Part shown: positions 30,238 through 40,014 of the stretch, piece by piece | How positions within the stretch are numbered: the stretch's first letter is position 1 | How the letters are laid out: every line of letters starts with the position of its first letter | Assembly (NCBI RefSeq): GCF_000744815.1 | Contig: NZ_JQMQ01000005.1 | Span: 4,286,055 to 4,350,054 of the forward strand | From: Phaeacidiphilus oryzae TH49 | Lineage (GTDB): Bacteria; Actinomycetota; Actinomycetes; Streptomycetales; Streptomycetaceae | DNA: 64,000 nucleotides | Direction of reading: 5' to 3' | Made by a program: the position numbers and the translations under genes | The notes under the pieces: model-generated | What the model was told of the DNA's origin: nothing | The model's input: only the letters and a program-made list of their open reading frames with translations | Database searches by the model: none

Positions 30238-31311
30238 TCAGCCGGTGGACGCCCGTAGCGCGGCTATCGCGGAGCGAACATCCTCGCGCGTGTTGAACAC
30301 GTGGAACGAGACCCGCAGCGCGCCCGCCCGGTGCGAGGTGACCACCGACGGCGACGCCAGCGGCGGAGCCCCCGGCAGGGAGACGATCGCGGAGGCGTTT
30401 TCCGCGACCGGCTTGTAGCCCAGATCCGTCGCCGCCTCCCGGAACTCCCGCGCCAGCGCCAGGTCATGGCGGTTGATCCGGTCGATCCCGACCTCCGCGA
30501 GGAACGCCAGCGACTCCGCGGTGGCGACGCACCCCAGCCAGTCCGGCGTCGAGTCGAAGCGCCGCGCGTCCGCGGCCTGCTCGACCGCGTCGTAGGTGTT
30601 CGCCCACGGGTCCTCCGCCGAGTACCACCCGGGGCCGACCGGCCGCAGCCCGTCCTCCCGCGCCGCCGTCCCGTCCAGCACGCAGAAGCCGACGCTGCGC
30701 GCTCCCAGCAGCCACTTGAAGCAGCCGCAGACCCAGTAGTCCGCGTCGGCGGCGTCCAGCGGCAGCCAGCCGGCCGCCTGGGTGGCGTCCACCAGCAGCC
30801 GCGCCCCCCGCTCCCGGCAGACGGCGTGCAGCGCGCGCAGATCGGTGACCCGGCCGTCCGCGGACTGCACCACGGAGACGGTGACCAGCGCGGTCGAGTC
30901 GCGGACCGACTCGGCCAGCCGCTCCAGCGGCACGGTCCGCACCGCGAGGTCCCCGCGGGAGTGGAAGGCCTGGACGGCGGAGGCGAACTCGCCCTGCGCG
31001 CAGAGCACCTCGGCCCCGCCGGGCAGCGCGGCGGCGATCGGCGCGATCAGCGCGGAGGCGGTGGATCCGATGGCGGTGTCCGCGGCCCGGGCGCCGAGCA
31101 GCCCCGCGAAGCGGGAGCGTGCCTCGGCGACGATCTGCGGATCGCGGCTGATCGGGGCGCCCCGACCGGACTGCCAGGTGTCGAGCGCGGCGCGTACCGC
31201 GTCGAAGCTGCGGGCCGGCGGGAGCCCGTAGGAGGCGGTGTTGAGGTAGGCGGTCTCTGGGGCGAACTGGTCCCGGACGAAGCCGGGCAGGATGTCGCTG
31301 GATTCCGGCAT
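30238..31311 (-). CDS. Aminotransferase class V-fold PLP enzyme
   Basis: Fold type I PLP enzyme of the class V (cysteine desulfurase/isopenicillin epimerase-like) group, 357 residues. ARLLVDATQAAGWLPLD holds the aspartate that contacts PLP, and the Schiff-base lysine is in CGCFKWLLGARS. No desulfurase active-site cysteine loop is obvious, so an epimerase, lyase or aminotransferase role is more likely; the substrate is unknown. ATG 31311 faces a divergent LysR gene 83 bp away, which probably regulates it. Confidence 0.88.
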   Translation of the reverse strand: MPESSDILPGFVRDQFAPETAYLNTASYGLPPARSFDAVRAALDTWQSGRGAPISRDPQIVAEARSRFAGLLGARAADTAIGSTASALIAPIAAALPGGAEVLCAQGEFASAVQAFHSRGDLAVRTVPLERLAESVRDSTALVTVSVVQSADGRVTDLRALHAVCRERGARLLVDATQAAGWLPLDAADADYWVCGCFKWLLGARSVGFCVLDGTAAREDGLRPVGPGWYSAEDPWANTYDAVEQAADARRFDSTPDWLGCVATAESLAFLAEVGIDRINRHDLALAREFREAATDLGYKPVAENASAIVSLPGAPPLASPSVVTSHRAGALRVSFHVFNTREDVRSAIAALRASTG

Positions 31312-31394
31312 GGCAGCAGGATCGCCCGAGCCGAAGGATAAGTCCAGACCGTTTTCGTTTCGGCGGGATCCAAGCCTCGCTTATGCTTGGCGGC

Positions 31395-32321
31395 ATGATC
31401 GAGGTACGCCATCTGAGAGTGCTCCGGGCCGTCGCGCGGGCCGGCTCGTACTCCGCGGCCGCGCGGGAGCTGGGGCTGACCCAGCCCGCGATCAGCCAGC
31501 AGATGAAGGCGCTGGAGAAGTCCGTCGGGACCCCGCTGGTGGCCCGGGTCGGCCGGGAGACCCGGCTGACCGAGGCCGGCGAGGTGCTCACCCGGCACGC
31601 CAACGGCGTGCTGGCGGGGCTGGCGGCGGCGGAGGAGGAACTGGCGGCGATCGCCGGGCTGAGCGCCGGACGGGTCCGGCTGGTCTCCTTCCCGACCGCG
31701 TGCTCGGCGCTGGTCCCGGCGGCGGTCGCCCGGCTGCGGGCGGCCGAGCCGGGGGTGCGGGTCTCGCTGGTGGAGGCCGAGCCGCCGGAGGCGGTGGCGA
31801 TGCTGCGGGCCGGCGAGTGCGAGGTGGCCCTCGCCTTCCGGTATCCGGACGGCGCGCCGGCCGACGCGGCGGCCGGCGGTTGCGCGGACTGGACCGATCT
31901 GGACGTGCGGCCGCTGCTGGAGGACCGGCTGGTGGGGGTGCTGCCGGCCGGGCACCGGCTGGCCGGGCGCGGCGAGGAGCGGCCGGTGGGGCTGGACGAG
32001 CTGGCCGGCGAGCAGTGGATCGCCGGCTGCCCGCAGTGCCGCGGGCAGCTGGTGGAGATGTGCGCCGCGGCCGGCTTCGCGCCGGACATCGACTTCGCGA
32101 CCGACGACTATCCGGCGGTGGTCAGCCTGGTGGCCACCGGGCTCGGGGTGGCGGTGCTGCCGGAGATGGCGATGGAGTCGGTGCGGCGGAGCGGGGTCGA
32201 GGTGGTCCCGGTGGTGCCGAGCGTCCGCCGCGAGGTGGCGGCGCTGACGCTGCCCGGGCTGGCCCAGGTGCCGGCGGTGGCGCTGATGATGGACCAGTTC
32301 GCGGCCGCCGTCGCGGAATGA
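31395..32321 (+). CDS. LysR-family transcriptional regulator
   Basis: The 308 residues start MIEVRHLRVLRAVARAGSYS (ATG 31395, preferred to the in-frame ATG 12 nt upstream). The winged helix-turn-helix (about 1-65) includes AARELGLTQPAISQQMKALE. The effector-binding domain (about 88-300) follows. It is divergent from the class V aminotransferase gene. The 83-bp gap contains AAGC-N9-GCTT (31374-31390), an inverted repeat over a TATGCT -10-like sequence, which could be its operator. A hairpin at 32325-32347 ends the gene. Confidence 0.92.
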   Translation: MIEVRHLRVLRAVARAGSYSAAARELGLTQPAISQQMKALEKSVGTPLVARVGRETRLTEAGEVLTRHANGVLAGLAAAEEELAAIAGLSAGRVRLVSFPTACSALVPAAVARLRAAEPGVRVSLVEAEPPEAVAMLRAGECEVALAFRYPDGAPADAAAGGCADWTDLDVRPLLEDRLVGVLPAGHRLAGRGEERPVGLDELAGEQWIAGCPQCRGQLVEMCAAAGFAPDIDFATDDYPAVVSLVATGLGVAVLPEMAMESVRRSGVEVVPVVPSVRREVAALTLPGLAQVPAVALMMDQFAAAVAE

Positions 32322-32324
32322 GGC

Positions 32325-32347
32325 GCGGACGCCGGGAGGGCGTCCGC
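32325..32347 (+). terminator. Terminator hairpin after the LysR gene
   Basis: Perfect 9-bp stem GCGGACGCC/GGCGTCCGC with a 5-nt loop, 3 nt after the stop codon. Further on, an A6 run (32388-32393) gives a T6 tract on the opposite strand that may serve termination of the convergent whiB gene. Confidence 0.6.
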
Positions 32348-32441
32348 TGCGGGGGGATGCGCCGATGCGTGATGTGCCGATGCGCTGAAAAAACGTTTCT
32401 GCTGGTTGAGCCGCGGCCGGTGCCCGCCGGGTGGCGGCCGG

Positions 32442-32822
32442 TCAGTAGTAGGCGGCCGTACGGTGCCGCCGGACCAGGCCCAGTTCGGCCATCTCGTCCT
32501 CTTCCTCGTCGAGGTCCCGGGCGAGGTCCGGGTCGGGGGCGCGGTGCCGGGACCTGCCCAGCATCTCCTCGCGCTCGTCCTCGGTGAGGCCGCCCCAGAC
32601 GCCGTACGGCTCGCGTACGGCCAGGGCGTGGGCGGCGCACTCGGCCCGCACGGGGCAGCGCATGCAGACCTCCTTGGCCGCCTGCTCGCGGGAGGTCCGG
32701 GCGGCCCCGCGCTCGCCCTCGGGGTGGAAGAAGAGCGAGCTGTCGACCCCGCGGCAGGCCGCGGAGAGCTGCCAGTCCCACAGGTCTGCGTTGGGGCCGG
32801 GAAGGCGTGAGAAGTCGGCCAT
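32442..32822 (-). CDS. WhiB-family iron-sulfur regulator (WhiB3-like, Streptomyces Wbl)
   Basis: Redox- or NO-sensitive [4Fe-4S] protein that works with the principal sigma factor. ATG 32822 gives 126 residues starting MADFSRLPGPNADLWDWQ. The cluster ligands are Cys23, Cys53, Cys56 and Cys62 (C-x29-C-x2-C-x5-C), followed by the GVWGG turn (74-78) and a short basic stretch. The LPGPNAD-W-WQ start and its position between groEL1 and a SigD/ShbA-type sigma gene match mycobacterial WhiB3. I recall the Streptomyces counterpart as wblJ but am not certain. It is divergent from bldM across 528 bp. Confidence 0.93.
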   Translation of the reverse strand: MADFSRLPGPNADLWDWQLSAACRGVDSSLFFHPEGERGAARTSREQAAKEVCMRCPVRAECAAHALAVREPYGVWGGLTEDEREEMLGRSRHRAPDPDLARDLDEEEDEMAELGLVRRHRTAAYY

Positions 32823-33350
32823 GAGCTCATCCCCTCGGTTCGTGGGCGAAAGCTGAAAATATGACGAACTGTTCGAAACTGGAGTGTATGTGACGAGCAC
32901 CACTCAGACTGGCATAGCGTGACTATCAGCTCCAAATCACATCAACAGAACATCAAGCCGGGCATTCACGACACGCGCGGGTGCGGAGAGCGGGGGCTGA
33001 ACGGCTCAGTAGGCGGGTAGACCAGCTCAGATGCTTCGGATTCGGGGTCGCGAGCGGCGTGCGGAGGTCGGCTGAGCGGTAAATCTGCGCCGTGGTACCG
33101 GGAACTATGGGTGATCGGTAACCTTTCGGCCACGTAGAGTGGTGGAGGCAGCTGCCGACCCCGTAACTCATTCGAGTGACGGTCGTTGGGAGTGCGGAGG
33201 CGGTCAACAGGCGCAGGGCTTCGCGGACCGTCGCGCGGCGAACGGGCGACGGACGGTGAAGCCGTCCGGCGTCGCGGTGGCCCGTATCGGAGACGATTTC
33301 GTACCAGCCAGGAGGCACAACGTGACCCGGATCAGCTGCGGAGGGCGGTC
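32823..33350. other. Divergent regulatory region between whiB-like gene and bldM
   Basis: The 528-bp non-coding region is less GC-rich near 32850-32950. It carries a perfect CGAAC-T-GTTCG palindrome (32865-32875) on the whiB side and the BldN-type promoter at 33162-33189 on the bldM side. The open frames here are unconvincing. It is long enough for several developmental inputs. Confidence 0.6.
33162..33189 (+). promoter_or_regulatory. Candidate BldN (ECF sigma)-dependent promoter of bldM
   Basis: CGTAAC (33162-33167), exactly 16 nt, CGTTGG (33184-33189). I remember bldM p1 as BldN-dependent with a CGTAAC-N16-CGTTG type consensus; this match supports conservation here. It implies a leader of about 155 nt. 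Confidence 0.65.
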
Positions 33351-33962
33351 ATGACTTCCGTACTCGTCTGCGACGATTCCCCGCTCGCCCGTGAGGCGCT
33401 GCGCCGTGCGGTGGCGACCGTGCCAGGTGTGGACAGGGTGACCACCGCGACCAACGGCGAGGAGGTGCTGCGGCGCTGGGTCGCCGACCGCTCCGACCTG
33501 GTGCTGATGGACGTGCGGATGCCCGGCCTCGGCGGGGTCGAGACCGTGCGCCGGCTGCTGTCGGCCGACCCGGGAGCGCGGATCATCATGCTCACCGTGG
33601 CCGAGGACCTCGACGGGGTCGCCCTCGCGGTGGCCGCGGGAGCCCGCGGCTACCTCCACAAGGACGCCTCGCGCGCGGAGCTGCGGGCCACCGTCACCCA
33701 GGCCCTCGCCGACCCCACCTGGCGGCTGGCCCCGCGCCGGCTGCGCTGCGCCGAGATGGGCGCCGCGCCGACGCTGACCGCCCGGGAGATCCAGGTGCTC
33801 GAGGGGATGAGCCACGGCCGCAGCAACGCCGAGATCGGCCGGGAGCTCTTCCTCTCCGAGGACACGGTGAAGACCCACGCGCGGCGGCTCTTCAAGAAGC
33901 TCGGCGCCTCGGACCGGGCGCATGCGGTGGCCCTCGGATTCCGCTGGGGGTTGGTGCGCTGA
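33351..33962 (+). CDS. bldM: Developmental response regulator BldM
   Basis: Orphan response regulator needed for aerial hyphae and sporulation in Streptomyces, acting as a homodimer or with WhiI. ATG 33351 gives 203 residues, the length I remember for BldM, starting [20 protein letters not shown]. The receiver domain (1-about 120) keeps Asp54 in VLMDVRMPG, although phosphorylation is not thought necessary. The LuxR-type helix-turn-helix (about 140-203) includes [20 protein letters not shown]. It is preceded by a BldN-type promoter and a GGAGGGCGG ribosome-binding region. Confidence 0.96.
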   Translation: MTSVLVCDDSPLAREALRRAVATVPGVDRVTTATNGEEVLRRWVADRSDLVLMDVRMPGLGGVETVRRLLSADPGARIIMLTVAEDLDGVALAVAAGARGYLHKDASRAELRATVTQALADPTWRLAPRRLRCAEMGAAPTLTAREIQVLEGMSHGRSNAEIGRELFLSEDTVKTHARRLFKKLGASDRAHAVALGFRWGLVR

Positions 33963-34243
33963 GCACCGACCCCGGCGCTCTCGGCGAGCGGGCCACGGGG
34001 ACTCCAGGGACTGGATGGAGGGGCGGGTTCGCCGGGGCGTGCTGTCCGGTTTCCCCTCCGAGGACGCACCATGGAGGCATGGAGCACCTCGGGGAGCCGG
34101 TGGCAGATGCAGGAGGGGCGCCGCGCAGCGCCTCGGACAGGGGTGGCGGCCGGGCCACGGGCGAGCGTGACGCGGATAACGTTCCGGTGCACAAGTCGGA
34201 GGGGGGTGCCGCGTTTCCCGTCGTGAACAGGCACCATGGACCG

Positions 34244-34960
34244 GTGCGTGACGACGACGAGGCGAGCTCCCCCGGGGACGGCGCTGCGGCCGGTGCGAGT
34301 GGTACTCGCGTCGGGGGCGCCGGAGTCGCCGGGGTCGCAGCCGGAGAGCTGGTCGTTCGCGCGGTGCAGGGGGACGGCGCGGCGACCGGGGAACTGCTGG
34401 CGCAGGTGCATCCGCTGGTGCACCGCTACTGCCGGGCGCGGCTGGCCCGGCTGCCGGGGGACGCCCGGCACCATGTGGACGACGTGGCCCAGGAGGTCTG
34501 CCTCGCGCTGCTGAGCGCGTTGCCGCGGTACCGGGACGAGGGCCGTCCGTTCGAGGCGTTCGTCTACGGCATCGCGGCACACAAGATCGCTGATCTGCAG
34601 CGGGCCGCGATGCGCGGTCCCGCGGGGCAGGCGGCGATCCTCGCCGAGGAGCTGCCGGAGACGGCGGACGAGTCGCTCGGCCCCGAGGAGCGGGCGCTGC
34701 TGAGCTCGGACGCGGCCTGGATGCGGGAGCTGCTGGCCTGTCTGACCGACCGTCAGCGGGAACTGGTGCTGCTGCGGGTCGCGGCGGGGTTGACCGCGGA
34801 GGAGACCGGCGAGGTGCTGGGGATGTCCGCGGGGGCCGTTCGGGTGGCCCAGCACCGGGCGTTGGGGCGGCTGCGGGAGCTGGCCGCGTCCGCGCGGGCC
34901 GCGCGGTCCTCCTCCGGGGCGGAGCAGGGGCCGGACCGTCCGGAGGGCTTGAGCGCTTAA
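34244..34960 (+). CDS. shbA: ECF RNA polymerase sigma factor ShbA (SigD-like)
   Basis: In Streptomyces griseus ShbA directs transcription of hrdB, the principal sigma factor gene. GTG 34244 gives 238 residues beginning MRDDDEASS, chosen because homologues I remember begin VRDD; ORF extension upstream to 34079 lacks support. After a Gly/Ala-rich segment, region 2 spans [33 protein letters not shown] to [10 protein letters not shown], and region 4 includes [21 protein letters not shown] and [19 protein letters not shown]. No anti-sigma gene is adjacent. It sits between bldM and guaB, as SigD does near guaB2 in mycobacteria. Confidence 0.9.
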   Translation: MRDDDEASSPGDGAAAGASGTRVGGAGVAGVAAGELVVRAVQGDGAATGELLAQVHPLVHRYCRARLARLPGDARHHVDDVAQEVCLALLSALPRYRDEGRPFEAFVYGIAAHKIADLQRAAMRGPAGQAAILAEELPETADESLGPEERALLSSDAAWMRELLACLTDRQRELVLLRVAAGLTAEETGEVLGMSAGAVRVAQHRALGRLRELAASARAARSSSGAEQGPDRPEGLSA

Positions 34961-36739
<1,779 letters not shown>

Positions 36740-36870
36740 TCCGCGCCGGTCCGGCGCTGGACCGCACCCGTTCGCCCGTGCCCGGGCCGGGCGGCGCCCT
36801 GCTCGGATGCGAGAATGGACCGGCCGGTGCGCCGGCCGACAGGGCTTGAGCTTCAGAAGGGCAGCAGAGC

Positions 36871-37998
36871 GTGACCGAGATCGAGATCGGCCGGGGCAAG
36901 CGGGGCCGTCGGGCGTACGCCTTCGACGACATCGCCGTGGTGCCGAGTCGGCGTACCCGGGACCCGAAGGAGGTCTCGATCGCCTGGCAGATCGACGCCT
37001 ACCGGTTCGAGCTGCCCTTCCTGGCCGCTCCGATGGACAGCGTGGTCTCGCCCTCGCAGGCCATCGCGATCGGGCGGCTCGGCGGCCTCGGGGTGCTCAA
37101 CCTCGAAGGCCTGTGGACCCGGTACGAGGACCCGCAGCCGCTGCTGGACGAGATCGCGGAGATCACGGACGAGCGGGCGGCGACCCGGCGGCTCCAGGAG
37201 ATCTACACCGAGCCGATCAAGCCCGAGCTGATCGGGCAGCGGATCCGCGAGGTGCGGGACTCCGGCGTGGTCACGGCGGCGGCGCTGTCGCCGCAGCGGA
37301 CCGCGGAGTTCTCCAAGGCGGTCGTGGACGCCGGGGTGGACATCTTCGTGATCCGGGGGACCACGGTCTCCGCCGAGCACGTCTCCTCGGCGGCCGAGCC
37401 GCTGAACCTCAAGCAGTTCATCTACGAGCTGGACGTGCCGGTGATCGTGGGCGGCTGCGCGACGTACACCGCGGCGCTGCACCTGATGCGGACCGGCGCG
37501 GCCGGTGTGCTGGTCGGCTTCGGCGGCGGCGCCGCCCACACCACCCGGAACGTGCTGGGCATCCAGGTGCCGATGGCGACCGCGGTGGCGGACGTGGCGG
37601 CGGCCCGGCGGGACTACATGGACGAGTCCGGTGGCCGGTACGTCCACGTGATCGCGGACGGCGGCGTCGGGTACAGCGGTGACCTGGCCAAGGCGATCGC
37701 CTGCGGTGCCGACGCGGTGATGATCGGCGCCGCGCTGGCCCGGGCCACGGACGCGCCGGGCCGCGGCCACCACTGGGGGATGGAGGCCGTCCACGAGGAG
37801 CTGCCGCGCGGGAAGCGGGTGGACCTCGGGACCTACGGGACCACCGAGGAGATCCTCCTCGGCCCCTCGCACGCCCCGGACGGCACGATGAACCTCTTCG
37901 GCGCGCTGCGCCGGGCGATGGCGACCACCGGGTACTCGGAGCTCAAGGAGTTCCAGCGGGTGGAGGTCACGGTCGCCCCCTCGGCCGCCCACCGCTGA
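36871..37998 (+). CDS. guaB3: GuaB3-family IMP dehydrogenase-related protein
   Basis: IMPDH/GMPR-fold paralogue common beside guaB in actinobacteria. GTG 36871 gives 375 residues with no CBS domains. Phosphate- and nucleotide-site motifs (APMDSVVSP, IADGGVGYSGDLAKAIACGADAVMIG) are kept, but the loop that carries the catalytic cysteine in IMPDH reads GFGGGAAHTTRNVLG, with His223 where Cys is expected. The reaction is therefore unclear; published work on GuaB3 in other organisms assigns IMPDH or GMP-reductase-like activity. A strong terminator follows at 38017-38060. Confidence 0.92.
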   Translation: MTEIEIGRGKRGRRAYAFDDIAVVPSRRTRDPKEVSIAWQIDAYRFELPFLAAPMDSVVSPSQAIAIGRLGGLGVLNLEGLWTRYEDPQPLLDEIAEITDERAATRRLQEIYTEPIKPELIGQRIREVRDSGVVTAAALSPQRTAEFSKAVVDAGVDIFVIRGTTVSAEHVSSAAEPLNLKQFIYELDVPVIVGGCATYTAALHLMRTGAAGVLVGFGGGAAHTTRNVLGIQVPMATAVADVAAARRDYMDESGGRYVHVIADGGVGYSGDLAKAIACGADAVMIGAALARATDAPGRGHHWGMEAVHEELPRGKRVDLGTYGTTEEILLGPSHAPDGTMNLFGALRRAMATTGYSELKEFQRVEVTVAPSAAHR

Positions 37999-38016
37999 GG
38001 AAGGACTCCGCTCCCA

Positions 38017-38060
38017 CCGCCCCCGATCCACGGGCCCTTCGGCCCGGGGATCGGGGGCGG
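38017..38060 (+). terminator. Intrinsic terminator after guaB3
   Basis: 13 bp plus 6 bp of stem separated by one A-G mismatch (38017-38036 with 38041-38060), loop CTTC, and no T run. It begins 18 nt after the stop codon. Confidence 0.8.
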
Positions 38061-38104
38061 ACCCGTGGTTGACGCCCTGTGGGCGTCCGGGCGCACCATG
38101 GCAT

Positions 38105-39814
38105 ATGGGGAGTTCTCGGCTGGGGGATGAGGAGCGCGGCGAAGCGCTTGCCAGGATGGCGGACGGGGAGCTCGACCTGCTGGTGGTCGGGGGCGGGGTG
38201 GTCGGCGCGGGCACGGCGCTTGACGCGGTGAGCCGGGGGCTGTCCACCGGACTGGTGGAGATGCGGGACTGGGCGGCGGGCACCTCGTCCCAGTCCAGCA
38301 AGCTGGTGCACGGCGGGCTGCGCTATCTGGAGATGCTGGACTTCGGCCTGGTGCGCGAGGCCCTGGTCGAGCGGGGGCTGCTGCTGGAGCGGCTGGCCCC
38401 GCATCTGGTACGGCCGGTGCCGTTCCTGTACCCGCTGCGGGGGCGCGGCTGGGAGCGGGGGTACGTCGGCGCCGGGGTGGCCCTCTACGACGGGATGTCG
38501 GTGACCGGGGGGCACGGCGGCGGGCTGCCGCTCCACCGGCACCTGACTCGCCGTCAGGCGCTGCGCCAGGCGCCCGCGTTGCGGAAGGACGCCCTGGTGG
38601 GGGCCGTCCAGTACTACGACGCCCAGGTGGACGACGCCCGGTTCGTGACGATGCTGGTGCGCACCGCGGCCGGGTACGGAGCGCTGGTGGCGAACCGGGC
38701 CCGGGTGGTCGGGTTCCTCCGCGAGGGCGAGCGGGTGGTCGGCGCCCGGGTGCGCGACCTGGAGCAGGGCGGTGAGTTCGAGGTGCGCGCCCGGCAGGTG
38801 GTGAACGCGACCGGGGTGTGGACCGACGAGACCCAGGAACTGGTCGGTGAACGGGGCAAGTTCCACGTCCGGGCGTCCAAGGGCATTCACCTGGTGGTCC
38901 CGAGGGATCGCATCTTCTCCAAGACGGGTCTCATTCTCCGCACAGAGAAAAGCGTGCTGTTCGTGATCCCGTGGGGCAGGCACTGGATCATCGGAACCAC
39001 GGACACCGATTGGGAGTTGGACAAGAGTCATCCGGCGGCGAGCAGCGCCGACATCGAGTACCTGCTGCAGCACGTGAACGCGGTCCTGCAGCGGCCGTTG
39101 ACGAGGGAGGACGTGGAGGGCGTGTACGCCGGGCTGCGTCCCCTGCTGGCCGGCGAGTCCGACGCGACGTCGAAGCTGAGCCGGGAGCATGTGGTCGACC
39201 ACACCGCCCCCGGCCTGGTCGTGGTCGCGGGCGGCAAGTACACCACGTACCGGGTGATGGCCCGGGACGCGGTGGACGAGGCCGTGTACGGGCTCGACCG
39301 CAAGGTGCCGCCGTCCTGCACCGAGCGGCTGCCGCTGGTCGGCGCGGAGGGCTTCCCCGCGCTGTGGAACGGGCGGGCGGAGATCGCCCGCCGCAGCGGG
39401 CTGCACGTGGCCAGGGTGGAGCATCTCCTCGGCCGGTACGGTGGGCTGATCGACGAGGTGCTGGCGCTCTTCGGCTGGGACCCCTCGCTGGCCGAACCCC
39501 TCGCCGGGGCCGAGGACTACCTGAGAGCCGAGGTGGTGCACGCCTGCCGGTACGAGGGTGCCCGCCATCTGGAGGACGTCCTCGCCCGGCGGACCAGGAT
39601 CTCCATCGAGACCTTCGACCGCGGCACCGCGGCCATGGAGGAGGCCGCCGATCTGATGGCGGGTCAACTCGGCTGGGACAAGCGGCAGGTGAGACGTGAG
39701 GTCGACCACTACGCAAAACGGGTCGAAGCCGAACGGGAGTCGCAGCAGCAGCCGGACGACCGCACCGCCGACGCTGCGCGGTTGGGTGCGGCGGACATTG
39801 TGCCGCTACGGTGA
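38105..39814 (+). CDS. glpD: Glycerol-3-phosphate dehydrogenase (FAD)
   Basis: Membrane-associated flavoenzyme that oxidises sn-glycerol-3-phosphate to DHAP and feeds electrons to quinone. ATG 38105 gives 569 residues. The FAD site is LDLLVVGGGVVGAGTALDAV, with GTSSQSSKLVHGGLRYLE, NATGVWTDE, FVIPWGRHWIIGTTDTD and GLRPLL; the C-terminal domain (about 400-540) is the usual helical cap. No ribosome-binding site is visible. TTGACG (38069-38074) and a CACCAT about 6 nt before the ATG fit a promoter for a leaderless mRNA, though the 19-nt spacer is long. Confidence 0.95.
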   Translation: MGSSRLGDEERGEALARMADGELDLLVVGGGVVGAGTALDAVSRGLSTGLVEMRDWAAGTSSQSSKLVHGGLRYLEMLDFGLVREALVERGLLLERLAPHLVRPVPFLYPLRGRGWERGYVGAGVALYDGMSVTGGHGGGLPLHRHLTRRQALRQAPALRKDALVGAVQYYDAQVDDARFVTMLVRTAAGYGALVANRARVVGFLREGERVVGARVRDLEQGGEFEVRARQVVNATGVWTDETQELVGERGKFHVRASKGIHLVVPRDRIFSKTGLILRTEKSVLFVIPWGRHWIIGTTDTDWELDKSHPAASSADIEYLLQHVNAVLQRPLTREDVEGVYAGLRPLLAGESDATSKLSREHVVDHTAPGLVVVAGGKYTTYRVMARDAVDEAVYGLDRKVPPSCTERLPLVGAEGFPALWNGRAEIARRSGLHVARVEHLLGRYGGLIDEVLALFGWDPSLAEPLAGAEDYLRAEVVHACRYEGARHLEDVLARRTRISIETFDRGTAAMEEAADLMAGQLGWDKRQVRREVDHYAKRVEAERESQQQPDDRTADAARLGAADIVPLR

Positions 39815-40014
39815 GCGCCCGTGCCGGGAAAGTCGCCGCGGGGACACCGAGGCGGCACGGGGAGTCCCGGGCACCTCTCCACCCCCGAGCGGTGGGGATG
39901 CGAACGGACAAGGAATGATAGGGACTTCTGGTGGAGGGGTGCCGTGGTGGCGGCGGCATCGTGTCGGCAGTGTGCTTGATCGTTCTCGTGCAGCAGTAGC
40001 AGGGGGTCGCCCGG

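Noticed and set aside
34079-34243. Longer N-terminus for ShbA starting at ATG 34079
   Set aside because: The extra 55 residues look non-conserved, and remembered homologues start at VRDD, i.e. GTG 34244.
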